Below the pieces are notes generated by a model that saw nothing but the letters and a program-made list of their open reading frames with translations, was not told the DNA's origin and searched no databases. A stretch of 13,141 nucleotides of DNA from an uncultured Collinsella sp. (lineage in GTDB: Bacteria; Actinomycetota; Coriobacteriia; Coriobacteriales; Coriobacteriaceae): positions 1 through 13,141 of the forward strand of contig CABQKL010000057.1 of NCBI GenBank assembly GCA_902464645.1. The letters run 5' to 3'. A program made the translations under genes and the position numbers. Positions 1 to 7,704 of the stretch are shown here, in pieces (position 1 is the first letter of the stretch; every line of letters begins with the position of its first letter).

Positions 1-616
1 CGGCTGTGGTGGCAGCAGCGAAGCGGCAGACGGCAGCTATGATCTTTCCACTCAGGCCGCCGACCTGCAAGCCGTGATCGAACACGTTGGCGCTCCGGCA
101 AATGTGCTTGCGCATAGCGCCGGTACGTTGGTGGCGCTGGAGCTTCTTCGTGCCGAACCCCATCTCGTCGCTCGTGCGATTCTGCATGAGCCGGCTGTGT
201 CGGCCGAAGGCGTCGGCATGGGCGCAGCTCCGGTTTTGCTCGATATGATTGCGGCTGGAAAGGTTTCAAGGGCGCTCCGGCTTTTCTTGGGAGCCCTCGG
301 CGACTTGGACCCCGATGCTCCTGGGACGACCGAAGCAGAAGCCAGGCATGCCCTGCGCAATGGTCGTTGCTTTATGGCGAACGAATATGGAACAAATATG
401 ACTTACGTTCCCAATTGGGATAGTGCTCGCGCATCGAAGTCCGTTGCTGCTGTGCTTCTCGGCGAGCTTTCGGTCGATACGCCCCGCGAGGCTGGCACGC
501 GAGCGGCTGCCGAATATCTCGATTGCCCCCTCGTGACGATCCCGGGCGCGCATAACGGTCTGCGCGATCGCCCCGTTACGGCGGCAAATGCCGTTCGCGA
601 TGTCTTGGAGCGTTAG
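1..616 (+). CDS. Alpha/beta hydrolase, 3' part (5' end outside window)
   Basis: The reading frame is open from base 2 to the TAG at 614-616, giving 204 residues, so the start lies to the left of the window. An internal GTG at 74 is not a likely start, because family-like sequence precedes it: the fragment opens with a G-C-G-G-S segment of the kind that follows the oxyanion turn in these enzymes. The nucleophile elbow reads L-A-H-S-A-G-T, with the serine at about residue 39 of the fragment; the usual first Gly of GxSxG is Ala. The catalytic histidine is probably in I-P-G-A-H-N near the C-terminus. About 60 N-terminal residues would be missing compared with typical 260-270 residue members. The substrate cannot be told from sequence. 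It is likely a cytoplasmic esterase or hydrolase, and no operon partner is visible. Confidence 0.8.
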   Translation, partial: GCGGSSEAADGSYDLSTQAADLQAVIEHVGAPANVLAHSAGTLVALELLRAEPHLVARAILHEPAVSAEGVGMGAAPVLLDMIAAGKVSRALRLFLGALGDLDPDAPGTTEAEARHALRNGRCFMANEYGTNMTYVPNWDSARASKSVAAVLLGELSVDTPREAGTRAAAEYLDCPLVTIPGAHNGLRDRPVTAANAVRDVLER

Positions 617-712
617 CACGCTCGATGACCTGCGGGGAGAGGGGTTGTTAGCGTTTCGTCATTGTTAACGAATGCGTCCATAACCGCGCGCCCGCGGCTC
701 CATTACCGCCGC

Positions 713-741
713 TTGCCAGGTCATAAAAATGTAACGATAAT
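713..741 (+). promoter_or_regulatory. Sigma-70-type promoter for the GGDEF/REC/HD-GYP and Hpt genes
   Basis: A TTGCCA -35 box (713-718) and a GATAAT -10 box (736-741) are separated by 17 bases, the optimal spacing, upstream of the 828 start. Each box differs from consensus by one or two bases. The leader would be about 80 bases. A second, weaker candidate is TTGATA at 784-789, but it lies too close to the start to be preferred. Confidence 0.5.
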
Positions 742-827
742 CGCGCGTTTGCCTTCAGCTGTTAGATGTTACCCTTGTACCAATTGATATGCACCGTTGC
801 CGTGCATAACGATAGAAAGGGCCCCAT

Positions 828-2708
828 ATGCTCAATAATCACGAGGTCAATCTAACCGACGAGGAGGCTGCCGCCGAGGTCGCCCGTGTCGCGAAGACCT
901 ACCCCGTGGTACGCTTACTGTCGGCCGATCAGATTAAGAGCGAGCCTAACTGCCTGCTCGCCGGCGATCGCTGCCCTTGTTTGCGCCAGGCAAGTCTTGA
1001 GGCCTTGACAGATTCCGATGAGGTGTCGGAGCAACTGCTCAACGATGGCGTTGAGTACCGCGCTCGCCTGCGCCCTCTGAAGGTCGAGGGCGAGCCTCAT
1101 GTCCTGCTGATGGTGCGTCCGATCGATGGGCAAGAGGCCGCAAAAGAGGACCTTGTCTACACCGACGTGCTGACGAGCGTGCACAATCGCCGATATTACG
1201 AGGAAAAGCTCCGTAGCGCCCGCATGAATGCCGGCGTTGCGATGATCGACCTTGATGATTTTAGGGTCTTCAACGATACGTGTGGCCGTCATGCCGGCGA
1301 CCTTGCGCTCGGTGCCGTGGCGACAGCCATGCGCAGCGGAATCCGTTCGACTGACGAGCTTGTGCGCTATGGCTGCGACAAGTTTGTGGCCGTCATGCCC
1401 GATATTCCCTCCGATGACTTCGCCCGTCGCCTGCGTCAGGTATCCGATGCCGTTCATTCCACGATTATTCCGGGCCATGAGTACGTGAGCTTGACGGCAT
1501 GTGTTGGTGGCGTTCGCATTCATGGCGAGACGGTCGATGAGGGCGTTGGCCGTGCTGTCCAGTTACTGAGCCGCGCTAAGGCAAAAGCCGGTACGGTCGT
1601 GACCGATGCCGATTCCATCGAGGCCTTCCAAAGCGAAAAACCTTCGGTGCTTATTGTCGATGACTCCGAGATGAACCGAGCCATTCTCAACGAGATGCTC
1701 AAGGACGAGTATTGCATCCTCGAGGCCGATAACGGTCGCGCGGCGCTCGACATGGTCGACCGCTATGGCGATGAGCTGTCGCTCGTGCTGCTGGATATTG
1801 TCATGCCGGGCATAAGCGGCTTTGAGGTGCTGGCCGGTCTGTCGCGCCGATCGGGCATCGACAATCTGCCTGTCATCATGATTTCGAGCGAAGATTCCGA
1901 TGATATGGTTCTGCGCGCGTACGAGCTGGGCGCCTCGGACTATATCAACCGCCCGTTTGACTCCCGTGTCGTGCGCCGCCGTGTGAGCAACACCATCCGC
2001 CTATACGCTAAACAGCGCCGCCTGACGAACCTGCTGTCCCAGCAGTACAACGAGCGCGTCAAGAACAGTCGCATGCTCATCGACATCATGGCCGGCGTCA
2101 TGGAGCTTCGTAACGGCGAGAGTGGCAGGCACGTTACGAACATCGAGAAGCTGACCGAGCTGCTGCTTGGCTGTCTGGTCCAGCATGGCGGCACGATCTC
2201 CCTCGACAATGAGGAGCGCTCCACGATCGCCCTGGCTTCGGCGCTGCACGATATCGGCAAGATGTCGATTGACGATGCGATTCTCAACAAGCCCGGACGC
2301 CTTACGCCCGAGGAGTTCGAGATTATGAAGACGCATACCACGATCGGCGCCGACATGCTGCGTGAGCTGGGTAGCCATCACGCCGGCAATGCGCTTATGG
2401 AATATGCGTACCAGATTGCGCGTTGGCACCACGAGCGCTGGGACGGCAAGGGTTATCCCGATGGCCTTAAGGGCGACGATATCCCCATCGCCGCGCAGGT
2501 GGTCTCGGTGGCTGACGTGTACGATGCACTGACGAGCGTGCGCGTGTACAAGGACGCTATCCCGCACGAGGAGGCGATCCAGATGATCCTGGACGGTAAG
2601 TGCGGCACCTTTAACCCGCTGCTGCTCGATTGTCTGCTCGAGGTGCAAGACCAAATTGCCGAGACGTTGGCACGCCCCGCTGACGTCGTTGCGTTTCCCA
2701 CGATTTAG
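828..2708 (+). CDS. Degenerate GGDEF / response-receiver / HD-GYP signalling protein
   Basis: The 626-residue soluble protein has four parts. Residues 1-109 are a small sensor-like region with Cys42, Cys49 and Cys51. Residues 110-260 are a GGDEF domain whose signature reads R-Y-G-C-D-K-F (180-186) instead of R-x-G-G-D-E-F, so cyclase activity is doubtful. Residues 273-390 are a receiver with acidic pocket Asp278/Asp279 and phospho-acceptor Asp323; the usual Lys of K-P-F is Arg375. Residues 415-600 are an HD-GYP domain with H-D-I-G-K (474-478), His503, H-H-E (534-536), G-K-G-Y-P (540-544) and D-V-Y-D-A-L (563-568), all the expected metal and signature residues. By family knowledge HD-GYP domains hydrolyse cyclic di-GMP, so the likely output is phosphorylation-controlled c-di-GMP breakdown. 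An AGAAAGG site precedes the ATG. No membrane segment is seen. The Hpt gene follows after 24 bases. Confidence 0.9.
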   Translation: MLNNHEVNLTDEEAAAEVARVAKTYPVVRLLSADQIKSEPNCLLAGDRCPCLRQASLEALTDSDEVSEQLLNDGVEYRARLRPLKVEGEPHVLLMVRPIDGQEAAKEDLVYTDVLTSVHNRRYYEEKLRSARMNAGVAMIDLDDFRVFNDTCGRHAGDLALGAVATAMRSGIRSTDELVRYGCDKFVAVMPDIPSDDFARRLRQVSDAVHSTIIPGHEYVSLTACVGGVRIHGETVDEGVGRAVQLLSRAKAKAGTVVTDADSIEAFQSEKPSVLIVDDSEMNRAILNEMLKDEYCILEADNGRAALDMVDRYGDELSLVLLDIVMPGISGFEVLAGLSRRSGIDNLPVIMISSEDSDDMVLRAYELGASDYINRPFDSRVVRRRVSNTIRLYAKQRRLTNLLSQQYNERVKNSRMLIDIMAGVMELRNGESGRHVTNIEKLTELLLGCLVQHGGTISLDNEERSTIALASALHDIGKMSIDDAILNKPGRLTPEEFEIMKTHTTIGADMLRELGSHHAGNALMEYAYQIARWHHERWDGKGYPDGLKGDDIPIAAQVVSVADVYDALTSVRVYKDAIPHEEAIQMILDGKCGTFNPLLLDCLLEVQDQIAETLARPADVVAFPTI

Positions 2709-2732
2709 TTTGACCAAAGGAGTTTTTAATCC

Positions 2733-3089
2733 ATGATTTCCATGCGTGAGGCGTATGAGAAGATCGGCGCCAATTATGATGACGCGTGCGCTCGGCTGAT
2801 GGGCGAGGAAATGCTCGCCCGCTTTGCCCTCAAGTTTTTGGATGACGAGAGCATGGACAAGCTAGAGGCCGCCATGGCGGCGGGAGACGCCGAAGGTGCG
2901 TTTATGGCAGCGCACACGCTCAAGGGCGTGAGCCAGAACCTGGGATTCGATAATCTGTACGAGCCGGCGGTTGTGGTGACCGAGGCACTGCGTGGTGCCG
3001 ATGCCGTTGACGGCGCTCGCGAGGGAATGCATGCACTGCAGCAGCAATATGCGGCTACGATGTCGGCCCTGCGCGAGGCGGCTGAGTAA
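2733..3089 (+). CDS. Stand-alone Hpt (histidine phosphotransfer) protein
   Basis: This 118-residue protein is mostly helical in character and has the Hpt signature H-T-L-K-G-V-S-Q-N-L-G at residues 61-71, with His61 as the phospho-accepting residue. Its length fits a single four-helix Hpt domain with no kinase or receiver part. AAAGGAG at 2716-2722 sits 10 bases before the ATG at 2733, which favours it over the in-frame ATG at 2742. It lies 24 bases after the REC/HD-GYP gene with no terminator between, so the two are almost certainly co-transcribed. The simplest inference is that this protein passes phosphate to or from Asp323 of the neighbouring receiver. The cognate histidine kinase is not in the window. 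Confidence 0.9.
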   Translation: MISMREAYEKIGANYDDACARLMGEEMLARFALKFLDDESMDKLEAAMAAGDAEGAFMAAHTLKGVSQNLGFDNLYEPAVVVTEALRGADAVDGAREGMHALQQQYAATMSALREAAE

Positions 3090-3132
3090 GGGCTTGCGAG
3101 CCTTGGGCTGTGTGCCTGTCGCGTATAGGCAA

Positions 3133-3173
3133 AAGGGCGCCCCGTCGGACCATGTGGCCGGCGGGGCGCCCTT
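3133..3173. terminator. Bidirectional intrinsic terminator between convergent genes
   Basis: A perfect 12-bp stem joins 3133-3144 and 3162-3173 (AAGGGCGCCCCG and its complement) around a 17-base loop. On the minus strand the stem is followed by TTTT; on the plus strand only by a mixed T-containing run. It sits between the Hpt stop (3089) and the hydrolase stop (3195) and can serve both transcription units. Confidence 0.75.
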
Positions 3174-3194
3174 ATCTGTTATGCGGTTCGCGAA

Positions 3195-4004
3195 CTAGCG
3201 GGTCTGCTTTACCTTGGCCGCCGCCTCGACAAACGACTTCCACAGGTTAAAGTCGGTCTCGAGCGTCTGCCAGGTGTACTCGGGATGCCATTGCACACCC
3301 AGACAGAACGGCTGGCCTTCGACTTCGATGCACTCGGGAACGCCGTCGGTTGCCTTGGCGACCAAGCGCGTGCTCTTACCCAGACGATCGACGCAGCAGT
3401 GATGTGCGGAGTTGGTCTGGATCAGCCTGTGCCCGCCAACCGCGCGCTCCAGCAGCGAGCCCGGCACGACCTCGACAGGATGCACAGGGTCGTTGAGCAC
3501 GTGGGTATGGCGCCACTGCGTGCGGCCCTCGCGCGCGCCCAGGCTCGGCACGTCCATGCACAGGGTGCCGCCGGTGGCGACGTTGAGCAGTTGCGTGCCG
3601 CGGCAGGTGGTAAAGAGCGGCTTCTTGGCGCGAAGTACCTCGTTAACCAGCTTAAACTCAAAACGGTCGCGAATCTCGCAGCACAGCGTGGGGTCGTAAG
3701 GACGCTCGTCGCCCCAGCGTTTGGGGTTGACGTCCGGACCGCCGGGAATGGCGATGCCGTCGGCGATTTCCACGTAATGACGGATAACGTCGACGTCTTC
3801 GGTAATGGACATCTGCAGCGGCAGACCGCCGGCGGCAAGAATGGCGTCGACAAATACGCTCGCAATCTCCTCGTTGGGGGAGAGCGTCTCGCTCAAATAG
3901 GGCTTCGCTTCTTCCCAGCGTGGTGCGACCAGGATGAGCGGGCGGTCGGCGGGATCGACGCCGACGTGCGGAGTGTAGGACGATGAAGTATGAGTTCCGA
4001 TCAT
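3195..4004 (-). CDS. Peptidase C26, gamma-glutamyl-gamma-aminobutyrate hydrolase-like (PuuD family)
   Basis: The 269-residue protein is a class I glutamine-amidotransferase-like hydrolase. Visible landmarks are I-P-G-G-P-D-V-N-P (86-94), the nucleophile elbow T-T-C-R-G-T-Q (132-138, Cys134), N-S-A-H-H (198-202) and the catalytic pair in V-Q-W-H-P-E (His240, Glu242). By family knowledge such enzymes cleave gamma-glutamyl amide bonds, for example gamma-glutamyl-GABA to glutamate and GABA, in the cytoplasm. It is the last gene of the minus-strand operon, 51 bases after the ATPase of a glutamate-type transporter, so it may act on the imported substrate. No good Shine-Dalgarno sequence precedes the ATG at 4004 and no better in-frame start was found. 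The substrate is not fixed by sequence, and members of this family are often misnamed GMP synthase or carbamoyl-phosphate synthase subunits. Confidence 0.88.
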   Translation of the reverse strand: MIGTHTSSSYTPHVGVDPADRPLILVAPRWEEAKPYLSETLSPNEEIASVFVDAILAAGGLPLQMSITEDVDVIRHYVEIADGIAIPGGPDVNPKRWGDERPYDPTLCCEIRDRFEFKLVNEVLRAKKPLFTTCRGTQLLNVATGGTLCMDVPSLGAREGRTQWRHTHVLNDPVHPVEVVPGSLLERAVGGHRLIQTNSAHHCCVDRLGKSTRLVAKATDGVPECIEVEGQPFCLGVQWHPEYTWQTLETDFNLWKSFVEAAAKVKQTR

Positions 4005-4055
4005 AGGTGTAACTTTCGAGTTTGGATGGGCATGGCGGGCGGGTGGGCGGTCTGG

Positions 4056-4820
4056 CTAGTGACCCTTGATGGAGTTGAGGAAGTCCTGGGCGCGCTTGGT
4101 CTGGGGGTGGTCGAAGAACTCGTCGGGCGTGCCGGTTTCCACGATCTGGCCGTCGGCCATGAACACGACGCGGTCGGCCACGCGGCGGGCAAAGTTCATC
4201 TCGTGCGTGATGACGATCATCGTCATGCCCTGCTGTGCCAGACGGACCATGACCTCGAGCACCTCGTTGATCATCTCAGGGTCAAGGGCGCTCGTGGGCT
4301 CGTCAAAAAGCATGGCCTTGGGTTGCATGGCAAGCGAGCGGGCGATGGCTACGCGCTGCTGCTGGCCGCCCGAGAGCTGTGCGGGCACCTTATCGGCCTG
4401 CTCGGCAACGCCCACGCGGCCCAGCAGGTCCATGGCGCGCTCGCGGGCCTCGTCCTTGGAGACACCCAGCACATCGACCGGTCCCAGCATGACGTTCTGC
4501 AGTACGGTCATATGTGCGAACAGGTTGAACTGCTGAAACACCATGCCCAGCTCGGCGCGCATGCGGGCAAGATCCTTGCCTTCTTGCGGCAGGGGCTCGC
4601 CCTCGATGAGGATCTCGCCCGAATCGATGGTTTCCAGGCGGTTGATGGTGCGGCACATGGTCGACTTGCCCGAGCCCGAGGGACCGATCACAACGACGAC
4701 CTCGCCGCGGTCGACCGAGAGATTGATGTCGTTGAGGACGTGCAGATCGCCATAGTGCTTATCGACGTGTCTGAGCTCGATCAGCGGCTGATTGCCGGTT
4801 GAAGAGGTGCTCTGTGCCAT
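4056..4820 (-). CDS. Polar amino acid ABC transporter ATPase (GluA/GlnQ type)
   Basis: This 254-residue cytoplasmic ATPase has every expected motif: Walker A G-P-S-G-S-G-K-S-T (46-54), Q-loop Q-Q-F (96-98), ABC signature L-S-G-G-Q (149-153), Walker B L-F-D-E-P (171-175), D-loop S-A-L-D and H-loop His206. Length and sequence match the polar-amino-acid subfamily (GlnQ, HisP, GluA). AAGGAG lies 9 bases before the ATG. It is downstream of the two permeases (36-base gap) and upstream of the C26 hydrolase (51-base gap). It powers uptake through the two neighbouring permeases. Glutamate is favoured as substrate because of the binding protein, but the ATPase itself does not reveal specificity. Confidence 0.95.
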   Translation of the reverse strand: MAQSTSSTGNQPLIELRHVDKHYGDLHVLNDINLSVDRGEVVVVIGPSGSGKSTMCRTINRLETIDSGEILIEGEPLPQEGKDLARMRAELGMVFQQFNLFAHMTVLQNVMLGPVDVLGVSKDEARERAMDLLGRVGVAEQADKVPAQLSGGQQQRVAIARSLAMQPKAMLFDEPTSALDPEMINEVLEVMVRLAQQGMTMIVITHEMNFARRVADRVVFMADGQIVETGTPDEFFDHPQTKRAQDFLNSIKGH

Positions 4821-4856
4821 GGTGCTCGGCTCCTTATGACTCGAAATGGTAAAGCG

Positions 4857-5690
4857 TTAGCGGATGATGGTCGCGCCGGTCTTGTGCGAAACATAGACAG
4901 CGGCCTTGTTGATCGCGACGTTGATGAGGATGTAGATGACCGCGATAACCAGGTAGACCGACACGAGAGCGTCGTAGTTGGTAATGAGCACGCGGGCGTT
5001 TTGCATGAGGTCGGGGTAGCTCACCACGTAGGCGACGGTGGTGTCTTTGACTACGACCACGAGCTGCGAAATCAACGACGGAATGATAAATCGAATAGCC
5101 TGCGGCAATACGATTTTAAAGGTGATTTTAGCCTTGGAGAGACCGAGAGCCTGGGCCGCCTCGACCTGCCCGCGCGGTACGGCGTTGACGCCGGCGCGGA
5201 AAATCTCGGCAAGTACGCCGGCTGCAGCGAGCGCGACGGGAAGCGTGAGCATCCAAAACGACGGCAGCGCAATCTTGTACTGGGGCAGCACCAAAAAGAA
5301 GAAGTAGATGAACAGCAGGCTCGGCACGCCGCGGAAGAAATCGGTGAGCACGCGGCAGACCAACTGCAGCGGCTTAATGTCGCTCGTGCGGCCGAGCATA
5401 AGGGCCAAGCCCAGCACCAGCGCGATGGCGCCAGCGGTGAGTGCGACTTTAACGGTGCCTTCAAAGCCGGCAAGTAAGAACTTCCAGGTGGTGAGGTGAG
5501 TAAAGAAATACCAATAGTGGACCGAAAGCTGACCGGTCACATAAAAGCGCTGCAACACGAGGGCGACGAGCACGGCGACGGCAACGAGCGAGATGGCGGT
5601 GCCGATGCGAATCTTGGCGCGCATCTTGGGGCCGGGAGCCTCGTAGAGCGCATCGCGCATGGTAAGTGCAGGGGAGGAATGCTTGCTCAT
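4857..5690 (-). CDS. Amino acid ABC transporter permease (GluD/HisM type, longer subunit)
   Basis: The 277-residue membrane protein has a cytoplasmic N-terminus of about 30 residues and hydrophobic segments near 31-47, 82-98, 122-136, 146-162, 205-225 and 243-262. The EAA loop that docks on the ATPase runs at about 162-185 and contains A-E-I-F-R-A-G and V-E-A-A-Q-A-L-G. The start overlaps the stop of the upstream permease by four bases (ATGA, 5687-5690), implying translational coupling and equal stoichiometry; GAGGA inside the upstream gene is the ribosome site. The long N-terminal extension before the transport domain resembles the longer subunit (GluD) of actinobacterial glutamate importers. 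It forms the channel together with the shorter permease. Confidence 0.93.
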   Translation of the reverse strand: MSKHSSPALTMRDALYEAPGPKMRAKIRIGTAISLVAVAVLVALVLQRFYVTGQLSVHYWYFFTHLTTWKFLLAGFEGTVKVALTAGAIALVLGLALMLGRTSDIKPLQLVCRVLTDFFRGVPSLLFIYFFFLVLPQYKIALPSFWMLTLPVALAAAGVLAEIFRAGVNAVPRGQVEAAQALGLSKAKITFKIVLPQAIRFIIPSLISQLVVVVKDTTVAYVVSYPDLMQNARVLITNYDALVSVYLVIAVIYILINVAINKAAVYVSHKTGATIIR

Positions 5691-6346
5691 CGGAGGATCC
5701 TCACCTTCTTATCGATGTAGTTGCCAACGTGGCTCACCACAAAGGCCGTGCCCAGGTAGCCGAGCGCCGAGATAAAGAACGCGGCGACGCCGCCAAGTGA
5801 GCGCGTGTTGATGTAGCTCACCACGCCGGTGAGCTCCTGCGGTTTAAGCGGAACCTGGCTGCCGAGCGCAGTGGTGAGCATGACGGCGATAAAGAGGTTG
5901 GTCATGGGCAGCACGCTCGAGCGCAGCGCCTGCGGAATCACGATCTTGGCGAGGATACGGTTAAAGCTCATGCCCAGCGAGCGGGCGGCTTCCACCTGGC
6001 CGACACCGACGGTGTTGATGCCGCTCATAAAGTTCTCGGAGCCAAAGGCCGAGCCCAAAAGGACCGTGGCGACGATAACGCAGGTGCGGTAGGGCAGGAC
6101 GACCTTGAGCGGCGGCAGCGCGTAGACGACGATGATAAGCAGCGCGATGCCAGGGATGTTACGGAAGACCTGGACATACAGGTCGCCAAAGACGCGCAGT
6201 GGCTTGAGCGGCGACACGCGCATCACGGTGACGGCGACGGCCAGCACCATGGCGATGGCAAACGACTCAAGCGTCATGCCCCAGGTTGCTAGTAGCGCGT
6301 CGATATAGTTCTGGCCATAGAGCGACCAGAGCTCGGAGAGACTCAT
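5687..6346 (-). CDS. Amino acid ABC transporter permease (GluC type, shorter subunit)
   Basis: The 219-residue integral membrane protein has hydrophobic segments near 27-42, 63-79, 88-103, 143-162 and 186-206. The EAA loop is at about 103-126 with G-I-N-T-V and V-E-A-A-R-S-L-G. The segment T-V-M-R-V-S-P-L-K (40-48) closely resembles the N-terminal region of corynebacterial GluC as I recall it. GGGAGGT lies 4 bases before the ATG, an excellent ribosome site. The upstream gene is the binding lipoprotein, separated by 138 bases that include a hairpin; the downstream permease overlaps by ATGA. It pairs with that permease in a heteromeric importer. Confidence 0.93.
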   Translation of the reverse strand: MSLSELWSLYGQNYIDALLATWGMTLESFAIAMVLAVAVTVMRVSPLKPLRVFGDLYVQVFRNIPGIALLIIVVYALPPLKVVLPYRTCVIVATVLLGSAFGSENFMSGINTVGVGQVEAARSLGMSFNRILAKIVIPQALRSSVLPMTNLFIAVMLTTALGSQVPLKPQELTGVVSYINTRSLGGVAAFFISALGYLGTAFVVSHVGNYIDKKVRILR

Positions 6347-6370
6347 GCGGACCTCCCGCCGATAAGGAAA

Positions 6371-6396
6371 GGGGCTCCCGTGTGTACGGAAGCCCC
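6371..6396 (-). terminator. Hairpin attenuator between the binding-protein and permease genes
   Basis: An 11-bp stem joins 6386-6396 and 6371-6381 around a 4-base loop. In minus-strand RNA the single irregular pair is a G-U wobble, whereas the plus-strand copy would have an A-C mismatch, so the structure fits the minus transcript. It is followed by UUUCC. The short U run suggests partial termination or 3'-end protection, keeping the binding protein more abundant than the membrane parts. Confidence 0.6.
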
Positions 6397-6484
6397 GACA
6401 ACTCAGTGAGGAAACAGTTTACCGCAATAAAGCGCATCGTGCGTTTCCGTATGGTTTCGTTGCGGCCGTTACCAGGCTCGCTGA

Positions 6485-7480
6485 CTAGGCGCCGATCTCG
6501 GGCAGCTCGGGAACATTGGTGTCGCCCGTACGGTCGCCGATGCAGATCTGCCACAGCTCAGTCCAGGTGCCGTCGTCCTCGATCTTCTTAAGGAAGTCGT
6601 TGACAAAGGCGACGCCGTCGGAATCGAGCGGCAGACCGATGCCATAGGGCTCCTTGCTGCCGAAGGGCTTGCCGGCGATCTTGTACTTACCGGGCTCGCG
6701 GACCAGGGCGCTTTGCTGCATGTTGTTGTCGATGACATAGGCGTCAACGCGACCCTGCTGGAGTGCCTGGCGGGCCTCCTCGTCGGTCTTGAACTCCTGC
6801 TGGCTGGCCTTGGGGGCGAACTCCTCCAGGATAGCGGGGCCGTTGGAGCCGGACTGGACGGCGACGTTCTTGTCGGCCAGGTCGTCGACGCTCTTGATGT
6901 CGTCGTTATCGGCGAGCACCAGGATGGCTTGCTGGGTGTAGTAGTAGGGACCGGCAAAGGAGACGAGCTTCTTGCGCTCGTCAGTGATGGTGTAGGTGGC
7001 AAAGACAGCGTCGACCTGGCCATTCTGCAGGACAGACTCACGGGTGTCGGAGGTCACCTGGGTGATCTCGACCTTGTTCTCGCCCAGGATGTAGTTGGAC
7101 AGGAGCTGCGCGATACCGGCATCGAAGCCACGGGTCTGACCGTCTTTTTCGTTGAGGAGGGAGAAAAGCGTGGAGGTCTGAACGCCACCGATCTTAAAGA
7201 CGCCGGCGTCTTTGACGGCCGTCGCCCAGGTGCTGGCGGCGATGGCATCGTCATCGGCCTTGGGGCCGTCGTTGACGAGCTTGTCGAATGCCTTAGCGTC
7301 GAGCGTGGTGGAAGCCTCGGTATCCTCGGAGCTCTTGGAAGAGCCGGCGGCGGAACCCTTGTCGGCCTCGGCGCTGGTGTCGGAGCAGCCGGCAAGACCA
7401 AGGCCGGCGACGGTTGCGAAAGTGGCGGCAACGAAGCCGCGACGGTCGAGAACGACCTGCTGGGAGAGGTTCTTGCTCAT
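6485..7480 (-). CDS. Glutamate-type substrate-binding lipoprotein (GluB-like)
   Basis: This 331-residue exported protein starts with a signal peptide carrying twin arginines (D-R-R-G-F-V, 12-17) and a lipobox L-A-G-C (29-32, Cys32 lipidated), so it may use the Tat route. A Ser/Asp/Glu-rich linker (33-80) leads to a family-3 solute-binding domain with S-D-T-R-E-S-V-L-Q-N-G (144-154), V-D-A-V-F-A-T-Y (156-163) and F-A-G-P-Y-Y (175-180). These segments resemble corynebacterial GluB more than generic polar-amino-acid receptors. It is the first gene of the operon, with its own promoter, and is followed by a hairpin and the permeases. The receptor delivers ligand to the importer from the outer face of the membrane. 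Glutamate is the best guess; aspartate, glutamine or a gamma-glutamyl compound cannot be excluded. Confidence 0.92.
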   Translation of the reverse strand: MSKNLSQQVVLDRRGFVAATFATVAGLGLAGCSDTSAEADKGSAAGSSKSSEDTEASTTLDAKAFDKLVNDGPKADDDAIAASTWATAVKDAGVFKIGGVQTSTLFSLLNEKDGQTRGFDAGIAQLLSNYILGENKVEITQVTSDTRESVLQNGQVDAVFATYTITDERKKLVSFAGPYYYTQQAILVLADNDDIKSVDDLADKNVAVQSGSNGPAILEEFAPKASQQEFKTDEEARQALQQGRVDAYVIDNNMQQSALVREPGKYKIAGKPFGSKEPYGIGLPLDSDGVAFVNDFLKKIEDDGTWTELWQICIGDRTGDTNVPELPEIGA

Positions 7481-7523
7481 GGTAGAACACCTTTCTCAAT
7501 AAAATCCCTAGCGGTTGAGTAGA

Positions 7524-7553
7524 GTTATACCCTATCGCGCTCAAATAGGTCAA
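7524..7553 (-). promoter_or_regulatory. Promoter of the glutamate-type transporter operon
   Basis: On the minus strand TTGACC (7548-7553) and TATAAC (7524-7529) are 18 bases apart and close to consensus. The start codon at 7480 leaves a leader of about 35 bases with GAAAGG as the ribosome site. No obvious operator was found within it. Confidence 0.65.
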
Positions 7554-7600
7554 CACGAAATAACTCAGAAACATACTGACCTTATGGGTTATTCTACCTA

Positions 7601-7625
7601 CCAAAAAGGGACAGGTTTATTTTGG
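7601..7625. repeat. GGGACAG-family hairpin, copy 1
   Basis: CCAAAA (7601-7606) and TTTTGG (7620-7625) flank AGGGACAGGTTTA. The same plan, complementary arms around an A-GGG-ACAG core, recurs at 7787-7827 and 12760-12790. The short stem makes this the weakest copy. A partial echo of its right half (AGGTTTTATCTGG) follows directly at 7628-7640. Confidence 0.5.
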
Positions 7626-7704
7626 CAGGTTTTATCTGGACAAACGCCGAATATTGCAGCTGAGATAGCGTTTTGCGGACGGCGTGGTCGCCCGCAGCGG
7701 TCGC

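Noticed and set aside
648..681. Possible terminator after the alpha/beta hydrolase (TTCGT...ACGAA)
   Set aside because: The stem is only about five uninterrupted pairs with a bulge and no T run follows, so it is too weak to list as a feature.
756..773. Sequence resembling the palindrome arms (AGCTGTTAGATGTTAC)
   Set aside because: The match to TGTTACAGAT-type arms is short and rearranged, with no partner arm nearby. It is probably chance.
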